A DNA stretch of 8,168 bases from Acidobacteriaceae bacterium (GCA_003156495.1 PMHC01000067.1:1-8168), one strand, 5' to 3'; shown: positions 1 to 6,369, counted from the stretch's first letter. Made by a program: numbers and translations. Notes: generated from the sequence alone by a model not told the origin.

Positions 1-480
1 GGCGGCATCAGCGTCAACTCGATTCCGGCCCAGGCCGTGGCGACCGTCGATTTCCGCTCGACGGCCGCCGAGCAACTCGATCGTCTGGAGGCCGAACTAA
101 GCGGAAATTTGACTGAAACCGTTGAGCGTTGCAACGCCAAGTGCAAAGCCGCCGGCGCCGAGGCGCGCGGCCTGCTCTCCTTCACGATGGAAAAAATCGG
201 CGACCGGCCGGCCGCGCGCCTGGCAGAGGACTCGACACTCTTCGCCACGCTGCAAGCCGTCGACCGGCACCTGCAGTTGCGCACCGAAGCGCGCCTGGGC
301 TCGACCGACGCCAACATTCCGCTTTCGCTCGGCGTACAGGCGCTGTCGATGGGCGCGGGCGGCACGGGCGGCGGCGCGCACACACTTCACGAGTGGTACT
401 GCGCCAAGAACCGCGAACTCGGGCTCAAGCGCCTGCTACTGCTCACCCTGGCCATGCTCGAGTGGGCCGCCGAGCAGTAG
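1..480 (+). CDS. M20-family metallopeptidase, C-terminal part (5' end outside window)
   Basis: The reading frame is open from base 1 and ends at TAG 478-480, giving 159 visible residues. The true start lies upstream; the GTG at 37 is internal to a conserved segment. The opening stretch (GGISVNSIPAQAVATVDFRS) is typical of the dimerisation domain of M20 zinc peptidases, where the chain returns to the catalytic domain. The end of the catalytic domain shows STDAN at about residues 101-105 and a Gly-rich run followed by AHTLHEWY at 126-133; the first His there is the expected metal ligand. The family hydrolyses peptide or amide bonds in di- and tripeptides or acylated amino acids using one or two zinc ions. 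The substrate cannot be told from this fragment. No terminator is visible before the next gene. The family is secure; the exact subfamily (PepT/PepV/CPG2-like) is not. Confidence 0.88.
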   Translation, partial: GGISVNSIPAQAVATVDFRSTAAEQLDRLEAELSGNLTETVERCNAKCKAAGAEARGLLSFTMEKIGDRPAARLAEDSTLFATLQAVDRHLQLRTEARLGSTDANIPLSLGVQALSMGAGGTGGGAHTLHEWYCAKNRELGLKRLLLLTLAMLEWAAEQ

Positions 481-502
481 CTACATCGCAAGAGTAAAAC
501 GC

Positions 503-530
503 TTCACGCGCCGATTCGTCTGACTATACT
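503..530 (+). promoter_or_regulatory. Putative sigma-70 promoter of the htrA-like gene
   Basis: TTCACG (503-508, 4/6 match to TTGACA) and TATACT (525-530, 5/6 match to TATAAT) are separated by 16 bp. They lie in the 113-bp gap before the ATG at 594, which would give a 5' leader of roughly 55-60 nt. A TCTGA just before the -10 box (519-523) resembles a sigma-E -10 element, but no good GAACTT-type -35 sits at the right distance. The assignment is from consensus matching only. Confidence 0.45.
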
Positions 531-593
531 AGGAATGGCACCATCTCAACGCCGGCCCGGTGGTTTCTCGCCTTGCGAGGTCTATTTAATTCT

Positions 594-2219
594 ATGAAAC
601 GGATTTTCGAATGGCTTCGCGCGCACCGTCTGCTGACGGCGTTTATTTTGTTGGCGGCCTTTTCCGCTGTCATCGTGACCGCCTCTTTTGTCCGGCACGG
701 CGTGCGCGGATCGGCCCGGCAGGGCAACAGCGACGATGCCACGCCGCTCACGGTCGTCAATTCCAAGCTGCCCCCCAACGACTTTGTGCGCATCGCCAAG
801 TTGGTGGGACCGGCGGTGGTGAACATCAACACTGAAACGCTGCCCAAACTTTCCAACGGTCGCGGCCGCGCCTTCCGCTTTCGCACGCAGCCCAACCAGC
901 AAAATCAAGGCGACGACGATCAGGACAACAGCGGCCAGCAAGGCTCCGACGACTTCCAGAATTTCTTCAATCGCTTCTTCGGCGGTCAATCGCAGACGCC
1001 TGACGAAAACGACAACGGTGAGGTGCAGGAATCGCTGGGATCGGGCTTCATCGTCGATGCCAAGGGCTACATCATCACCAACGAACACGTCATCGACAAG
1101 GCCGACAAAATCTTCGTCAAGCTCTCGACCGACCCCGACACCCAGGACATGGGACGGCCGGCGCGCGTAATCGGCGCCGACAAAGCTACCGATCTGGCCG
1201 TCATCAAGATCGACACCAGCACGCCGCTGCCCACCGTCAGGATGGGCAACTCCGATATGACGCAGGTGGGCGACTGGGTCGAGGCCATCGGCAGCCCTTA
1301 CGATCTGGCGCAAACAGTAACCGCCGGCATCATCTCGGCCAAAAACCGCACCATCGACTCTAGCGCTCCGGGCCAGTTCCAACACTTCATCCAAACCGAC
1401 GCCGCCATTAACCCCGGCAACTCCGGCGGACCGCTCTTGAATATGAACGGCGAGGTGATCGGCGTCAACACGGCCATCTACACGCAGTCGGCCGGCTATC
1501 AGGGCATTGGCTTCGCCATGCCGTCGAACACGGTCGTCGCCGTTTATAACGCCCTGATCAGCCCCAGCCACAAGGTCACGCGCGGTTCGATCGGCATCCA
1601 GTTCAAAGAAGGACTTTCGGGCGCCGTCAATCGCGTCTACGGCTTCAAGAACGGCGTGATCGTGACCGAAGTGCAGCCGGGTGGACCGGCCGATAAATCC
1701 GGTCTCAAGTCCCGCGACATCATTACCACCATCGACGGCCGCCCGATCAAAGACGGCGACGATCTGGTCAACGACATCGCGAACCGCCGGCCGGGAGCGA
1801 CCATTCGCTTAGGCTACCTGCGCGACGGCCGGCCGCTCGACACCGCGGTCACGATCGGCGACCGCGACAAAATCTTTGCCGAAACCGGCAACGCCCAGCC
1901 CAGCCTCAACCCCGGCCACGGCGGCAGCGTGAGCGAAACCAAATTGGGACTGACGGTCCAGGATCTGCCCGCAACCATGGTCGCCAAGCTACATACCTCC
2001 GGCGTCCGCATCCAGTCGGTCGTCACCGGCTCGTTTGCCGACCTGCAGGGTCTTGAGCCCGGCCTGGTCATCACCCGCGTTAACCGCCAAACGACTGGAA
2101 ATAAAGCCCAGTTCGAAGCGATCGTTAGCCGGCTGAAATCCGGCGACGACGTAGTTTTCGAGGTCATCGACCCGCGCCATCCCGAGCAAGGCATCGATTA
2201 CGTAGGGGGAACCCTCTAA
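594..2219 (+). CDS. Membrane-anchored HtrA/Do-family serine protease with two PDZ domains
   Basis: A 541-residue trypsin-like protease of the DegP/DegQ/DegS group, which degrades or refolds misfolded envelope proteins. ATG 594 is preferred over an in-frame TTG at 573 because GCGAGG lies upstream of the ATG (577-580, a rather long spacer of 13 nt), whereas nothing usable precedes the TTG. Residues 1-12 are basic. Residues 13-33 form a hydrophobic segment with no obvious cleavage site, so it is probably an N-terminal membrane anchor with the rest periplasmic. The catalytic triad is visible: His165 (TNEHV), Asp200 (TDLAVIKI) and Ser277 (NPGNSGGP). An Asp/Gln/Asn-rich insert at about 100-143, containing FFNRFFGG, sits where the regulatory LA loop of DegP lies. 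PDZ1 spans about 330-423 and PDZ2 about 449-528. The length and two PDZ domains resemble DegP/DegQ, while the anchor resembles DegS. The gene appears to be transcribed alone. Family assignment is firm; the paralogue name is left open. Confidence 0.96.
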   Translation: MKRIFEWLRAHRLLTAFILLAAFSAVIVTASFVRHGVRGSARQGNSDDATPLTVVNSKLPPNDFVRIAKLVGPAVVNINTETLPKLSNGRGRAFRFRTQPNQQNQGDDDQDNSGQQGSDDFQNFFNRFFGGQSQTPDENDNGEVQESLGSGFIVDAKGYIITNEHVIDKADKIFVKLSTDPDTQDMGRPARVIGADKATDLAVIKIDTSTPLPTVRMGNSDMTQVGDWVEAIGSPYDLAQTVTAGIISAKNRTIDSSAPGQFQHFIQTDAAINPGNSGGPLLNMNGEVIGVNTAIYTQSAGYQGIGFAMPSNTVVAVYNALISPSHKVTRGSIGIQFKEGLSGAVNRVYGFKNGVIVTEVQPGGPADKSGLKSRDIITTIDGRPIKDGDDLVNDIANRRPGATIRLGYLRDGRPLDTAVTIGDRDKIFAETGNAQPSLNPGHGGSVSETKLGLTVQDLPATMVAKLHTSGVRIQSVVTGSFADLQGLEPGLVITRVNRQTTGNKAQFEAIVSRLKSGDDVVFEVIDPRHPEQGIDYVGGTL

Positions 2220-2292
2220 TCTTTGCAAAAACAGGAAGTAACGCTCGTAACCAGCTTTTGGGGGCATTCGTCAGGCCCTTTTGGCAGAAAAA

Positions 2293-2324
2293 TTGACTTT
2301 TCGCTTGCTGCATTTCGATACATT
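2293..2324 (+). promoter_or_regulatory. Weak candidate promoter with a 10-bp-spaced CATTTCG direct repeat
   Basis: The 154-bp gap upstream of the peptidoglycan-binding protein gene is clearly more AT-rich than its surroundings. It holds TTGACT (2293-2298, 5/6 to the -35 consensus) and TACATT (2319-2324, 4/6 to the -10 consensus). The spacer is 20 bp, which is longer than usual, so this may need an activator or may be a wrong pairing. CATTTCG occurs twice, at 2311-2317 and 2321-2327, exactly one helical turn apart and overlapping the would-be -10 region, as a direct-repeat regulator site might. Confidence 0.25.
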
Positions 2325-2373
2325 TCGTTAAACTTCATTACAGACCTCACAAATCTCTATTTCAGGTGGTGGT

Positions 2374-3021
2374 ATGGTGTTCTCATTTCGCGCAAATTTA
2401 GTCATCGCGATTTCAGCGGCCCTTTTCATGCCGCCCGCATTTGCATCCCATGTACACCGCTCGCCAACCGCCGGCCTATCGGCGCATTCTTCTCACGCAA
2501 GATCGAGCTCTTCTCGTCATGAGGAGTCGAGCCCTGCGCGTGCAAAATCGAGTTCTTCCCGTCGCGAGGAATCGCGTTCTTCTCGCGCGAAGTCTAGCTC
2601 TTCTCGTCGTGAGGAATCGAGTTCCACACGCGTAAAGTCCAGAAGCTCACGCGGAGGCGCCAAGACATTGCGCGTGAAGTCTGACACGACGCCCAGGACG
2701 CGGACGCGCGGCCAGCAGGTCATCGAGTCGGAGCGCGTGACCGAGATTCAGCAGGCGCTGATCCGCGAGCACTACATGACAGGTGAAGCCTCGGGAAGCT
2801 GGGACGCCGACACCATCTCCGCCATGCAAAAGTATCAGGCCGACCACGGCTGGCAAACCAAGCTGACGCCCGATGCACGAGCGCTGAAGACCCTCGGTCT
2901 GGGGCCGGACTACTCTGGTGCAATCAATGCGCATGGAGCGAACTTCGCTCCGCCGCCGGCCGCCGACAACATTTCTTCGTCGCGCAATCCAGGATTCGCC
3001 GCCGCCGGCGTCAATCAGTAG
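2374..3021 (+). CDS. Secreted peptidoglycan-binding-domain protein with a Ser/Arg/Glu-repeat linker
   Basis: A 215-residue protein with a start well supported by AGGTGG at 2364-2369, 4 nt before the ATG. Residues 1-24 form a signal peptide (basic Arg6, hydrophobic core, AFA before the cut at about 24/25). Residues 36-110 are low-complexity and rich in Ser, Arg and Lys, including three 15-residue tandem units at 44-88. Residues about 117-175 (ERVTEIQQALIREHYMTGE, then a Gly-x-Trp turn and TISAMQKYQADHGW) match the peptidoglycan-binding type 1 fold: a short three-helix domain whose hallmarks are the early IQQAL helix and the T..A...YQ..HG helix. The C-terminal 40 residues are Ala/Pro/Asn-rich and look disordered. 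No catalytic domain is present, so it is more likely a cell-wall-associated structural or targeting protein than a hydrolase. It follows htrA on the same strand but appears to have its own promoter, and it converges with the DMT permease gene 46 bp away. Confidence 0.85.
   Translation: MVFSFRANLVIAISAALFMPPAFASHVHRSPTAGLSAHSSHARSSSSRHEESSPARAKSSSSRREESRSSRAKSSSSRREESSSTRVKSRSSRGGAKTLRVKSDTTPRTRTRGQQVIESERVTEIQQALIREHYMTGEASGSWDADTISAMQKYQADHGWQTKLTPDARALKTLGLGPDYSGAINAHGANFAPPPAADNISSSRNPGFAAAGVNQ
2503..2655 (+). repeat. Three tandem 45-bp coding repeats plus a partial fourth
   Basis: Within the secreted protein gene, units at 2503-2547, 2548-2592 and 2593-2637 encode SSSSRHEESSPARAK, SSSSRREESRSSRAK and SSSSRREESSSTRVK. 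A degenerate partial unit (SRSSRG) follows at 2638-2655. The second and third units match at about 35 of 45 bases, with many differences at third positions, so the repeat is in frame and has been held at the protein level while the DNA diverged. It builds a flexible linker of mixed charge between the signal peptide and the peptidoglycan-binding domain. Confidence 0.9.
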
Positions 3022-3067
3022 GCTCGGCATTTCGAAATTTTCTAGTTTTGCTTGAAGCAGAAATATG

Positions 3068-3970
3068 CTAGTTGGTCGCCTCGACGCTCACCGGAGGTGA
3101 CGACGCGCTACGCGCGGTCAGCGCGATCAGCAATCCCGAGCCGAGAATCAGCGCTCCTCCAATCCACATCGTCAAAGCCGGCTTGTCATGCCAGACAAAA
3201 TAGGAGATCAGCGCGCCGGTAACCAACTGCGTGTAGTGATACTGCGAAACCGTGCTGGCCGAAGCGTGCTTTACGGCGATGTAGAAGCTGAGCGTACCGC
3301 CTGCGCAAAAAACGCCCATCAGTGCCAAAACCACCGAAAGCTCGAGCGTAAGCGGCCGCGCATGCAGGCTGGTCAGCGCCATGCCCGCGATGGCCGTCAC
3401 CACGCCCGAGCAGAAGGCGAAGCTTTCGGGCATCTCGGTGCGCGTAAGTACGCGCGACCAAACCATATTGGTTGAAAAGCATACGACGCAAACCAGGCAG
3501 CAGACGACGCCGATCAGATCGACATGCTGCTCGTGGCTCCACGGAGCGACCGCGATCACCACGCCGCAAAAGCCGATCAGCAGCGCAAGAATCTTCTTCG
3601 CGGTGAGGCGCTCCCGCAGAAAAACCGCCGATAGCACGGCGATCATCAACGGCGAAGCGAAAATCAGGATATAGAACATCGTCAACGAAAGATGGCGCAA
3701 AGCCACCACGACGCAGATATTGTTCCCCATGTCGAGCAGTGCGCGCAGCACTTGCCGCACGATCGAACGCGGCCGCAAATTGCGCAGGTTGCGGCGCACA
3801 ATCGCCTGCAGCGTGATCGTCAGGGCCATGAACAGGCCCATGAAGGCGACAACCTCCTCTGGCGGCAGGGCGTGCCCGATCCACTTGATGCAACTGTCTC
3901 CCAGCACCCACAGGGTGAAGCCGGCAATGGCAAAAAAGATAGCGGCGAGTCCTGAGACGCGCGCTTTCAT
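3068..3970 (-). CDS. EamA-family (DMT superfamily) permease
   Basis: A 300-residue, strongly hydrophobic protein with about ten transmembrane helices arranged as two EamA repeats (roughly residues 10-143 and 152-287). This is the normal size for drug/metabolite transporters. A Glu (Glu120, in FLRERLTAKK) follows the fourth helix of the first repeat, as commonly seen in EamA proteins. The start at 3970 is supported by GGAG (complement of 3975-3978), 4 nt upstream. Such permeases export or exchange small metabolites such as amino acids, purines or sugars across the inner membrane. The family name does not predict the substrate and nothing nearby identifies it. The short C-terminal tail (about 288-300) is Ser/Pro-rich. 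The gene lies downstream of the glycosyltransferase on the same strand, but a terminator between them suggests separate transcription. Confidence 0.92.
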   Translation of the reverse strand: MKARVSGLAAIFFAIAGFTLWVLGDSCIKWIGHALPPEEVVAFMGLFMALTITLQAIVRRNLRNLRPRSIVRQVLRALLDMGNNICVVVALRHLSLTMFYILIFASPLMIAVLSAVFLRERLTAKKILALLIGFCGVVIAVAPWSHEQHVDLIGVVCCLVCVVCFSTNMVWSRVLTRTEMPESFAFCSGVVTAIAGMALTSLHARPLTLELSVVLALMGVFCAGGTLSFYIAVKHASASTVSQYHYTQLVTGALISYFVWHDKPALTMWIGGALILGSGLLIALTARSASSPPVSVEATN

Positions 3971-4036
3971 CGGGCTCCATTGCGACGTGCGGTGAATGAA
4001 AAGAGGAAGGAGAAGCTGAGCATGGCGTGCTTTCAG

Positions 4037-4064
4037 ATTAGACGATCGGAGCGGAAGGCGAAAA
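4037..4064 (-). promoter_or_regulatory. Weak candidate promoter of the DMT permease gene
   Basis: On the minus strand, TTTTCG (complement of 4059-4064, poor -35) is followed after 16 bp by TCTAAT (complement of 4037-4042, 5/6 match to the -10 consensus). It lies in the 222-bp gap between permease and glycosyltransferase and past the glycosyltransferase terminator, so an independent promoter is expected about here. The evidence is consensus matching only. Confidence 0.3.
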
Positions 4065-4131
4065 CCGCATCACCTTATCGCGCAAAGAATACGCCGGCTT
4101 CGAGGCAGCATATTCAAGCTCATAACGACAA

Positions 4132-4164
4132 AAATGCGACGCCGGTATTTCCAGCGCCGCATTT
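4132..4164 (-). terminator. Intrinsic terminator of the glycosyltransferase gene
   Basis: Arms 4132-4145 and 4151-4164 form a 14-bp stem with a 5-nt loop. On the minus-strand transcript, the two apparent mismatches (A/C and C/A on the plus strand) become G-U wobbles, so the stem is continuous. It is followed by a short U run (complement of the A run at 4130-4134). It starts 28 nt after the glycosyltransferase stop codon. The asymmetry of the wobbles indicates that it works in the minus direction. Confidence 0.75.
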
Positions 4165-4192
4165 ATTTTCACGGATAAAAACGCTTTCAGCC

Positions 4193-5197
4193 TTAATCCA
4201 TTCCGTTCTGATGCTCGGAAAGCAGGCTCTGTTCGTCGGCGGGAACCAGCCGGACCAGCCTCTCCACGGAATAAGTGGCGGGATGCTGGATCGAGTAGTA
4301 GTGCCGGACCTGCAACTCACCGAGCAGGCCAATGGCCAGCATCTGAATGCCAGCCACGATCAGCACCGCGGCGATCACGAAGATGGGTCCGTGCAGAGGA
4401 ACCAGATCCAGATGCGGATTGAAGAGCTTGATTCCCAGCAGCACCGCGGCCATGGCGCTGCCGATGAACATGCCCAGAACGCCCAAACCGCCAAAGAGGT
4501 GCAGCGGGCGGCTCATGTATTTCAGCAGAAAGCGAATCGTAATCAGGTCGAAGAATACACGGAAGGTGCGACCCAATCCGTAGTGACTTTTGCCGCGCTC
4601 GCGGTTGATGTTCTGGATGGGAATCTCGCAAATCGAAGCGCCGTACCAGCTCGCCAGCGCGGGAATAAAGCGGTGCATCTCGCCGTAGAGCGGAATGTTC
4701 TGGATCAGTTCGCGACGGTAGGCCTTGAAGGTCGTGCCGAAGTCGTGAATGTTGACGCCCGATAACTTCGCCATCAACCAATTGGCGCAACGCGATGGAA
4801 AGCGACGCAGGATGAAGTTGTCGATGCGCTTTTTGCGCCAGCCGGAGACAACGTCGTACCCCTCGTCGAGCTTTTCCAAAAACGCGGGAATGTCGTTGGG
4901 ATCGTGCTGCAAATCGCCGTCCATGGCGATAATGAACTCGCCCGAAGCGTGGTCGAAACCAGCGGACAAGGCCGAGGTCTGACCAAAGTTACGGCGCAGC
5001 TTAACCACCAGCACGCGGCTGTCGACGGCGGCAATCTCTTCGAGCAGTTTGTAGGTGCGGTCCGTCGATCCGTCGTCAACCAGAATCAACTCAAACGTAC
5101 CGTCGACCTGCTCCATCACCTGCTTGAGACGCGCATAGAGAATTGTTACATTCTCTTCTTCATTATGAAATGGCACTACGATCGAATATTTAGCCAT
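4193..5197 (-). CDS. Family 2 glycosyltransferase, polyprenyl-phosphate sugar transferase type
   Basis: A 334-residue GT-A-fold enzyme with two C-terminal membrane helices. The start at 5197 has a good AAGGA (complement of 5204-5208) at a 6-nt spacing. Residues 5-16 (SIVVPFHNEEEN) begin the nucleotide-sugar-binding fold, DDGSTD (41-46) is the GT2 nucleotide-binding motif, and DGDLQHDP (93-100) carries the metal-binding DxD. DFGTTFKAYRRE (152-163) and the RERGKSHYGLGR stretch (199-210) are typical of the DPM1/ArnC/GtrB-like subgroup. Hydrophobic segments at about 233-257 and 268-293 anchor the C-terminus in the inner membrane. Members transfer a sugar (mannose, glucose or aminoarabinose, depending on the member) from a nucleotide donor to undecaprenyl or dolichyl phosphate, feeding cell-surface glycan or glycoprotein modification. 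Donor specificity cannot be read from the sequence. There is no adjacent flippase or acceptor transferase, unless the downstream DMT permease serves in transport, which is speculation. Confidence 0.94.
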   Translation of the reverse strand: MAKYSIVVPFHNEEENVTILYARLKQVMEQVDGTFELILVDDGSTDRTYKLLEEIAAVDSRVLVVKLRRNFGQTSALSAGFDHASGEFIIAMDGDLQHDPNDIPAFLEKLDEGYDVVSGWRKKRIDNFILRRFPSRCANWLMAKLSGVNIHDFGTTFKAYRRELIQNIPLYGEMHRFIPALASWYGASICEIPIQNINRERGKSHYGLGRTFRVFFDLITIRFLLKYMSRPLHLFGGLGVLGMFIGSAMAAVLLGIKLFNPHLDLVPLHGPIFVIAAVLIVAGIQMLAIGLLGELQVRHYYSIQHPATYSVERLVRLVPADEQSLLSEHQNGMD

Positions 5198-5253
5198 GTT
5201 ATTTCCTTAGACGCTAGTTCTCTGCCTTATGGGTATCTGTCTCCCGCAAAAAA

Positions 5254-5270
5254 AATGCGACGCAATGCGA
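5254..5270. repeat. AATGCGA direct repeat with 10-bp period, next to an A-tract
   Basis: In the 119-bp gap between the TPR gene and the glycosyltransferase, AATGCGA occurs at 5254-5260 and 5264-5270, one helical turn apart. It abuts a run of eight A residues starting at 5248. On the minus strand this would be upstream of the glycosyltransferase start by about 57-73 nt. It could be a regulator or curved-DNA site, or chance. No terminator for the TPR gene was found here. Confidence 0.3.
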
Positions 5271-5316
5271 GGGAAAATGCATCAAAAAATTCATCGCGAC
5301 TTAGCGCCACGCCAAA

Positions 5317-5628
5317 CTACCGCTGCAATTCATCAAGAAGCGCCTGCATTTGGCCCGCGATATGCTGATTGCCGTCGCGAACAGCGCGCTGCATACCGGT
5401 CTTCAAGCGTTCGATGGCCTCGGCTCTTTTGCCCGCGTCGGCCAAGGTTTGCGCCGACATAAAATAACCGGGCGTATAGTCGGGATCGTTCGCCAGCAAT
5501 TGATCGAACTCGGCAATCGCTTCCGCCGTACTCCCTCTGCCCGCCAACTCCATGGCCAGCCCATAGCGGGCAAAGCTGTTCTTAGGATCTAAAGTAAGAA
5601 CTTCTTTGAGTCCTGCGATTTTATCCAT
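5317..5628 (-). CDS. Small tetratricopeptide-repeat protein
   Basis: The 103-residue protein is almost entirely two TPR units. The first covers LKEVLTLDPKNSFARYGLAMEL plus AGRGSTAEAIAEFDQLLANDP; the second covers DYTPGYFMSAQTLADAGKRAEAIERLKTGMQRA. A final helix (QHIAGQMQALLDELQR) caps the solenoid. The WLG...A..F..DP-type spacing of hydrophobic and small residues is clear. No signal peptide or membrane segment is present, so it is probably cytosolic and works as a protein-binding scaffold. The partner is unknown. ATG 5628 is chosen because the conserved part begins at once (MDKIAGLKEVL). An in-frame GTG at 5643 would add five residues, but a GGAG overlaps that GTG, so neither start has an ideal ribosome binding site. 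The gene is the first of a minus-strand pair with the glycosyltransferase. Confidence 0.82.
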   Translation of the reverse strand: MDKIAGLKEVLTLDPKNSFARYGLAMELAGRGSTAEAIAEFDQLLANDPDYTPGYFMSAQTLADAGKRAEAIERLKTGMQRAVRDGNQHIAGQMQALLDELQR

Positions 5629-5724
5629 CGTACTCGCATCCACTCCAAAGTCTTTCGCCGGTCTGCCGACAGATTTGCGATTTAGGCGGAGATTGCCGAA
5701 ACTGAATCAAGGCCTTCAGTAAAA

Positions 5725-5746
5725 TCATCAGACTGATGGCTGATGA
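5725..5746. promoter_or_regulatory. Operator-like palindrome CATCAG-A-CTGATG with a third half-site
   Basis: CATCAGACTGATG (5726-5738) is a perfect 13-bp odd-centred palindrome. A further CTGATGA (5740-5746) repeats the right half-site with a 7-bp period and also mirrors TCATCAG at 5725-5731. The cluster sits in the 213-bp divergent region between the TPR gene (-) and the thioesterase (+), about 100 bp from each start. A TAAAAT box (5720-5725, 5/6 to the -10 consensus) immediately precedes it on the plus strand, but it lacks a well-spaced -35. The architecture fits a dimeric repressor or activator site. No cognate regulator is encoded in the window. Confidence 0.4.
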
Positions 5747-5841
5747 AATGACCATTAATGTTTTAAGCCGCCTCTTGCATTATTGTATCTGGATCAGGCC
5801 GGGATAGCGAGAATTCACGAGATAAAACCAACGGAGGCTGA

Positions 5842-6369
5842 ATGAACGAACGGCAAACACATCCAGCAACACGCACGGTGGTCAGCACGCAATCGGAAAC
5901 GACCGAAATTATTTTGCCCAACGACACCAACATGCTGGGCTATCTGCTGGGCGGACGCCTGATGCACTTTATCGATCTGACGGCGGCCATGGCGGCCTAT
6001 CGTCATGCGCGCACGCACGTAGTCACGGCGGCGATGGATCACATCGATTTCATTCGCCCGGTGCGTCTGGGCGATCTGGTGATTCTGAAGTCGAGCGTAA
6101 ACCGCGCCTTTACCAGCTCAATGGAAGTGGGCGTGAAGGTGTGGGCCGAAGACATGCGCTCGGGCGTGGTCGAGCACGTCGCCAGCGCCTATCTGGTTTT
6201 TGTCGCCGTCGACGAACAGGGGCATGCGCGGCGGGTTCCGCAACTAATGCCGGAAACAGCCGACGAGCAGCGCCGCTATGAAGATGCGCTCCGGCGGCGC
6301 GAACATCGCGAAAGCGAAAGCGCGCGGCGCAAAGAGGCTAAGCAGGCTGTCGCACAAGCGAGGCCGTAA
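5842..6369 (+). CDS. Acyl-CoA thioesterase, hotdog fold (YciA/BACH-like)
   Basis: A 175-residue single-hotdog acyl-CoA thioesterase that hydrolyses acyl-CoA to free fatty acid and CoA in the cytosol. The start has a strong CGGAGG (5832-5837), 4 nt before the ATG. Residues about 15-125 hold the family pattern. LPNDTNMLGYLLGGRLMHFID (25-45) contains the catalytic-region Asn30, the Gly-Gly pair at 37-38 and Asp45. VTAAMDHIDFIRPVRLGD (61-78) follows, then SSVNRAFTSSMEVGVKVWAED (84-104), the classic TS-S-M-V strand. Family members act as hexamers or trimers of dimers. The last about 38 residues (138-175) are highly charged (Glu/Arg/Lys/Gln) and beyond the hotdog, probably a helical tail. Acyl chain-length preference is not visible. 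The gene may be read with mrp, 89 bp downstream. Confidence 0.93.
   Translation: MNERQTHPATRTVVSTQSETTEIILPNDTNMLGYLLGGRLMHFIDLTAAMAAYRHARTHVVTAAMDHIDFIRPVRLGDLVILKSSVNRAFTSSMEVGVKVWAEDMRSGVVEHVASAYLVFVAVDEQGHARRVPQLMPETADEQRRYEDALRRREHRESESARRKEAKQAVAQARP

Noticed and set aside
582..1571. 329-residue open frame antisense to the htrA-like gene
   Set aside because: It is a shadow in GC-rich coding DNA. The sense frame has a full catalytic triad and PDZ domains, and the antisense protein has no recognisable domain or ribosome binding site.
2503..2655. CRISPR-like array
   Set aside because: The repeats are contiguous, in frame and without unique spacers. They encode a protein repeat.
3022..3067. 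Possible convergent terminator (TTTTGCTT...AAGCAGAAA) and the ATTTCGAAAT palindrome
   Set aside because: The stem is short, has a bulge, and would need a loop of one to three bases. There is no solid GC core, so it was not called as a terminator.
3186..3980. 264-residue minus-strand frame overlapping the DMT permease
   Set aside because: It is an alternative frame of the permease gene with Arg/Ala-rich out-of-frame composition. The permease frame gives ten clean membrane helices.
3980..4765. 261-residue plus-strand open frame over the gap and the glycosyltransferase 3' half
   Set aside because: It is composed mostly of antisense glycosyltransferase sequence, it runs through that gene's terminator, and it shows no domain.
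4130..5263. 13-base exact direct repeat AAAAATGCGACGC on both sides of the glycosyltransferase gene (4130-4142 and 5251-5263)
   Set aside because: A 13-mer shared by chance in an 8 kb window is not surprising. There is no integrase, no composition shift and no target-site context to suggest a cassette.
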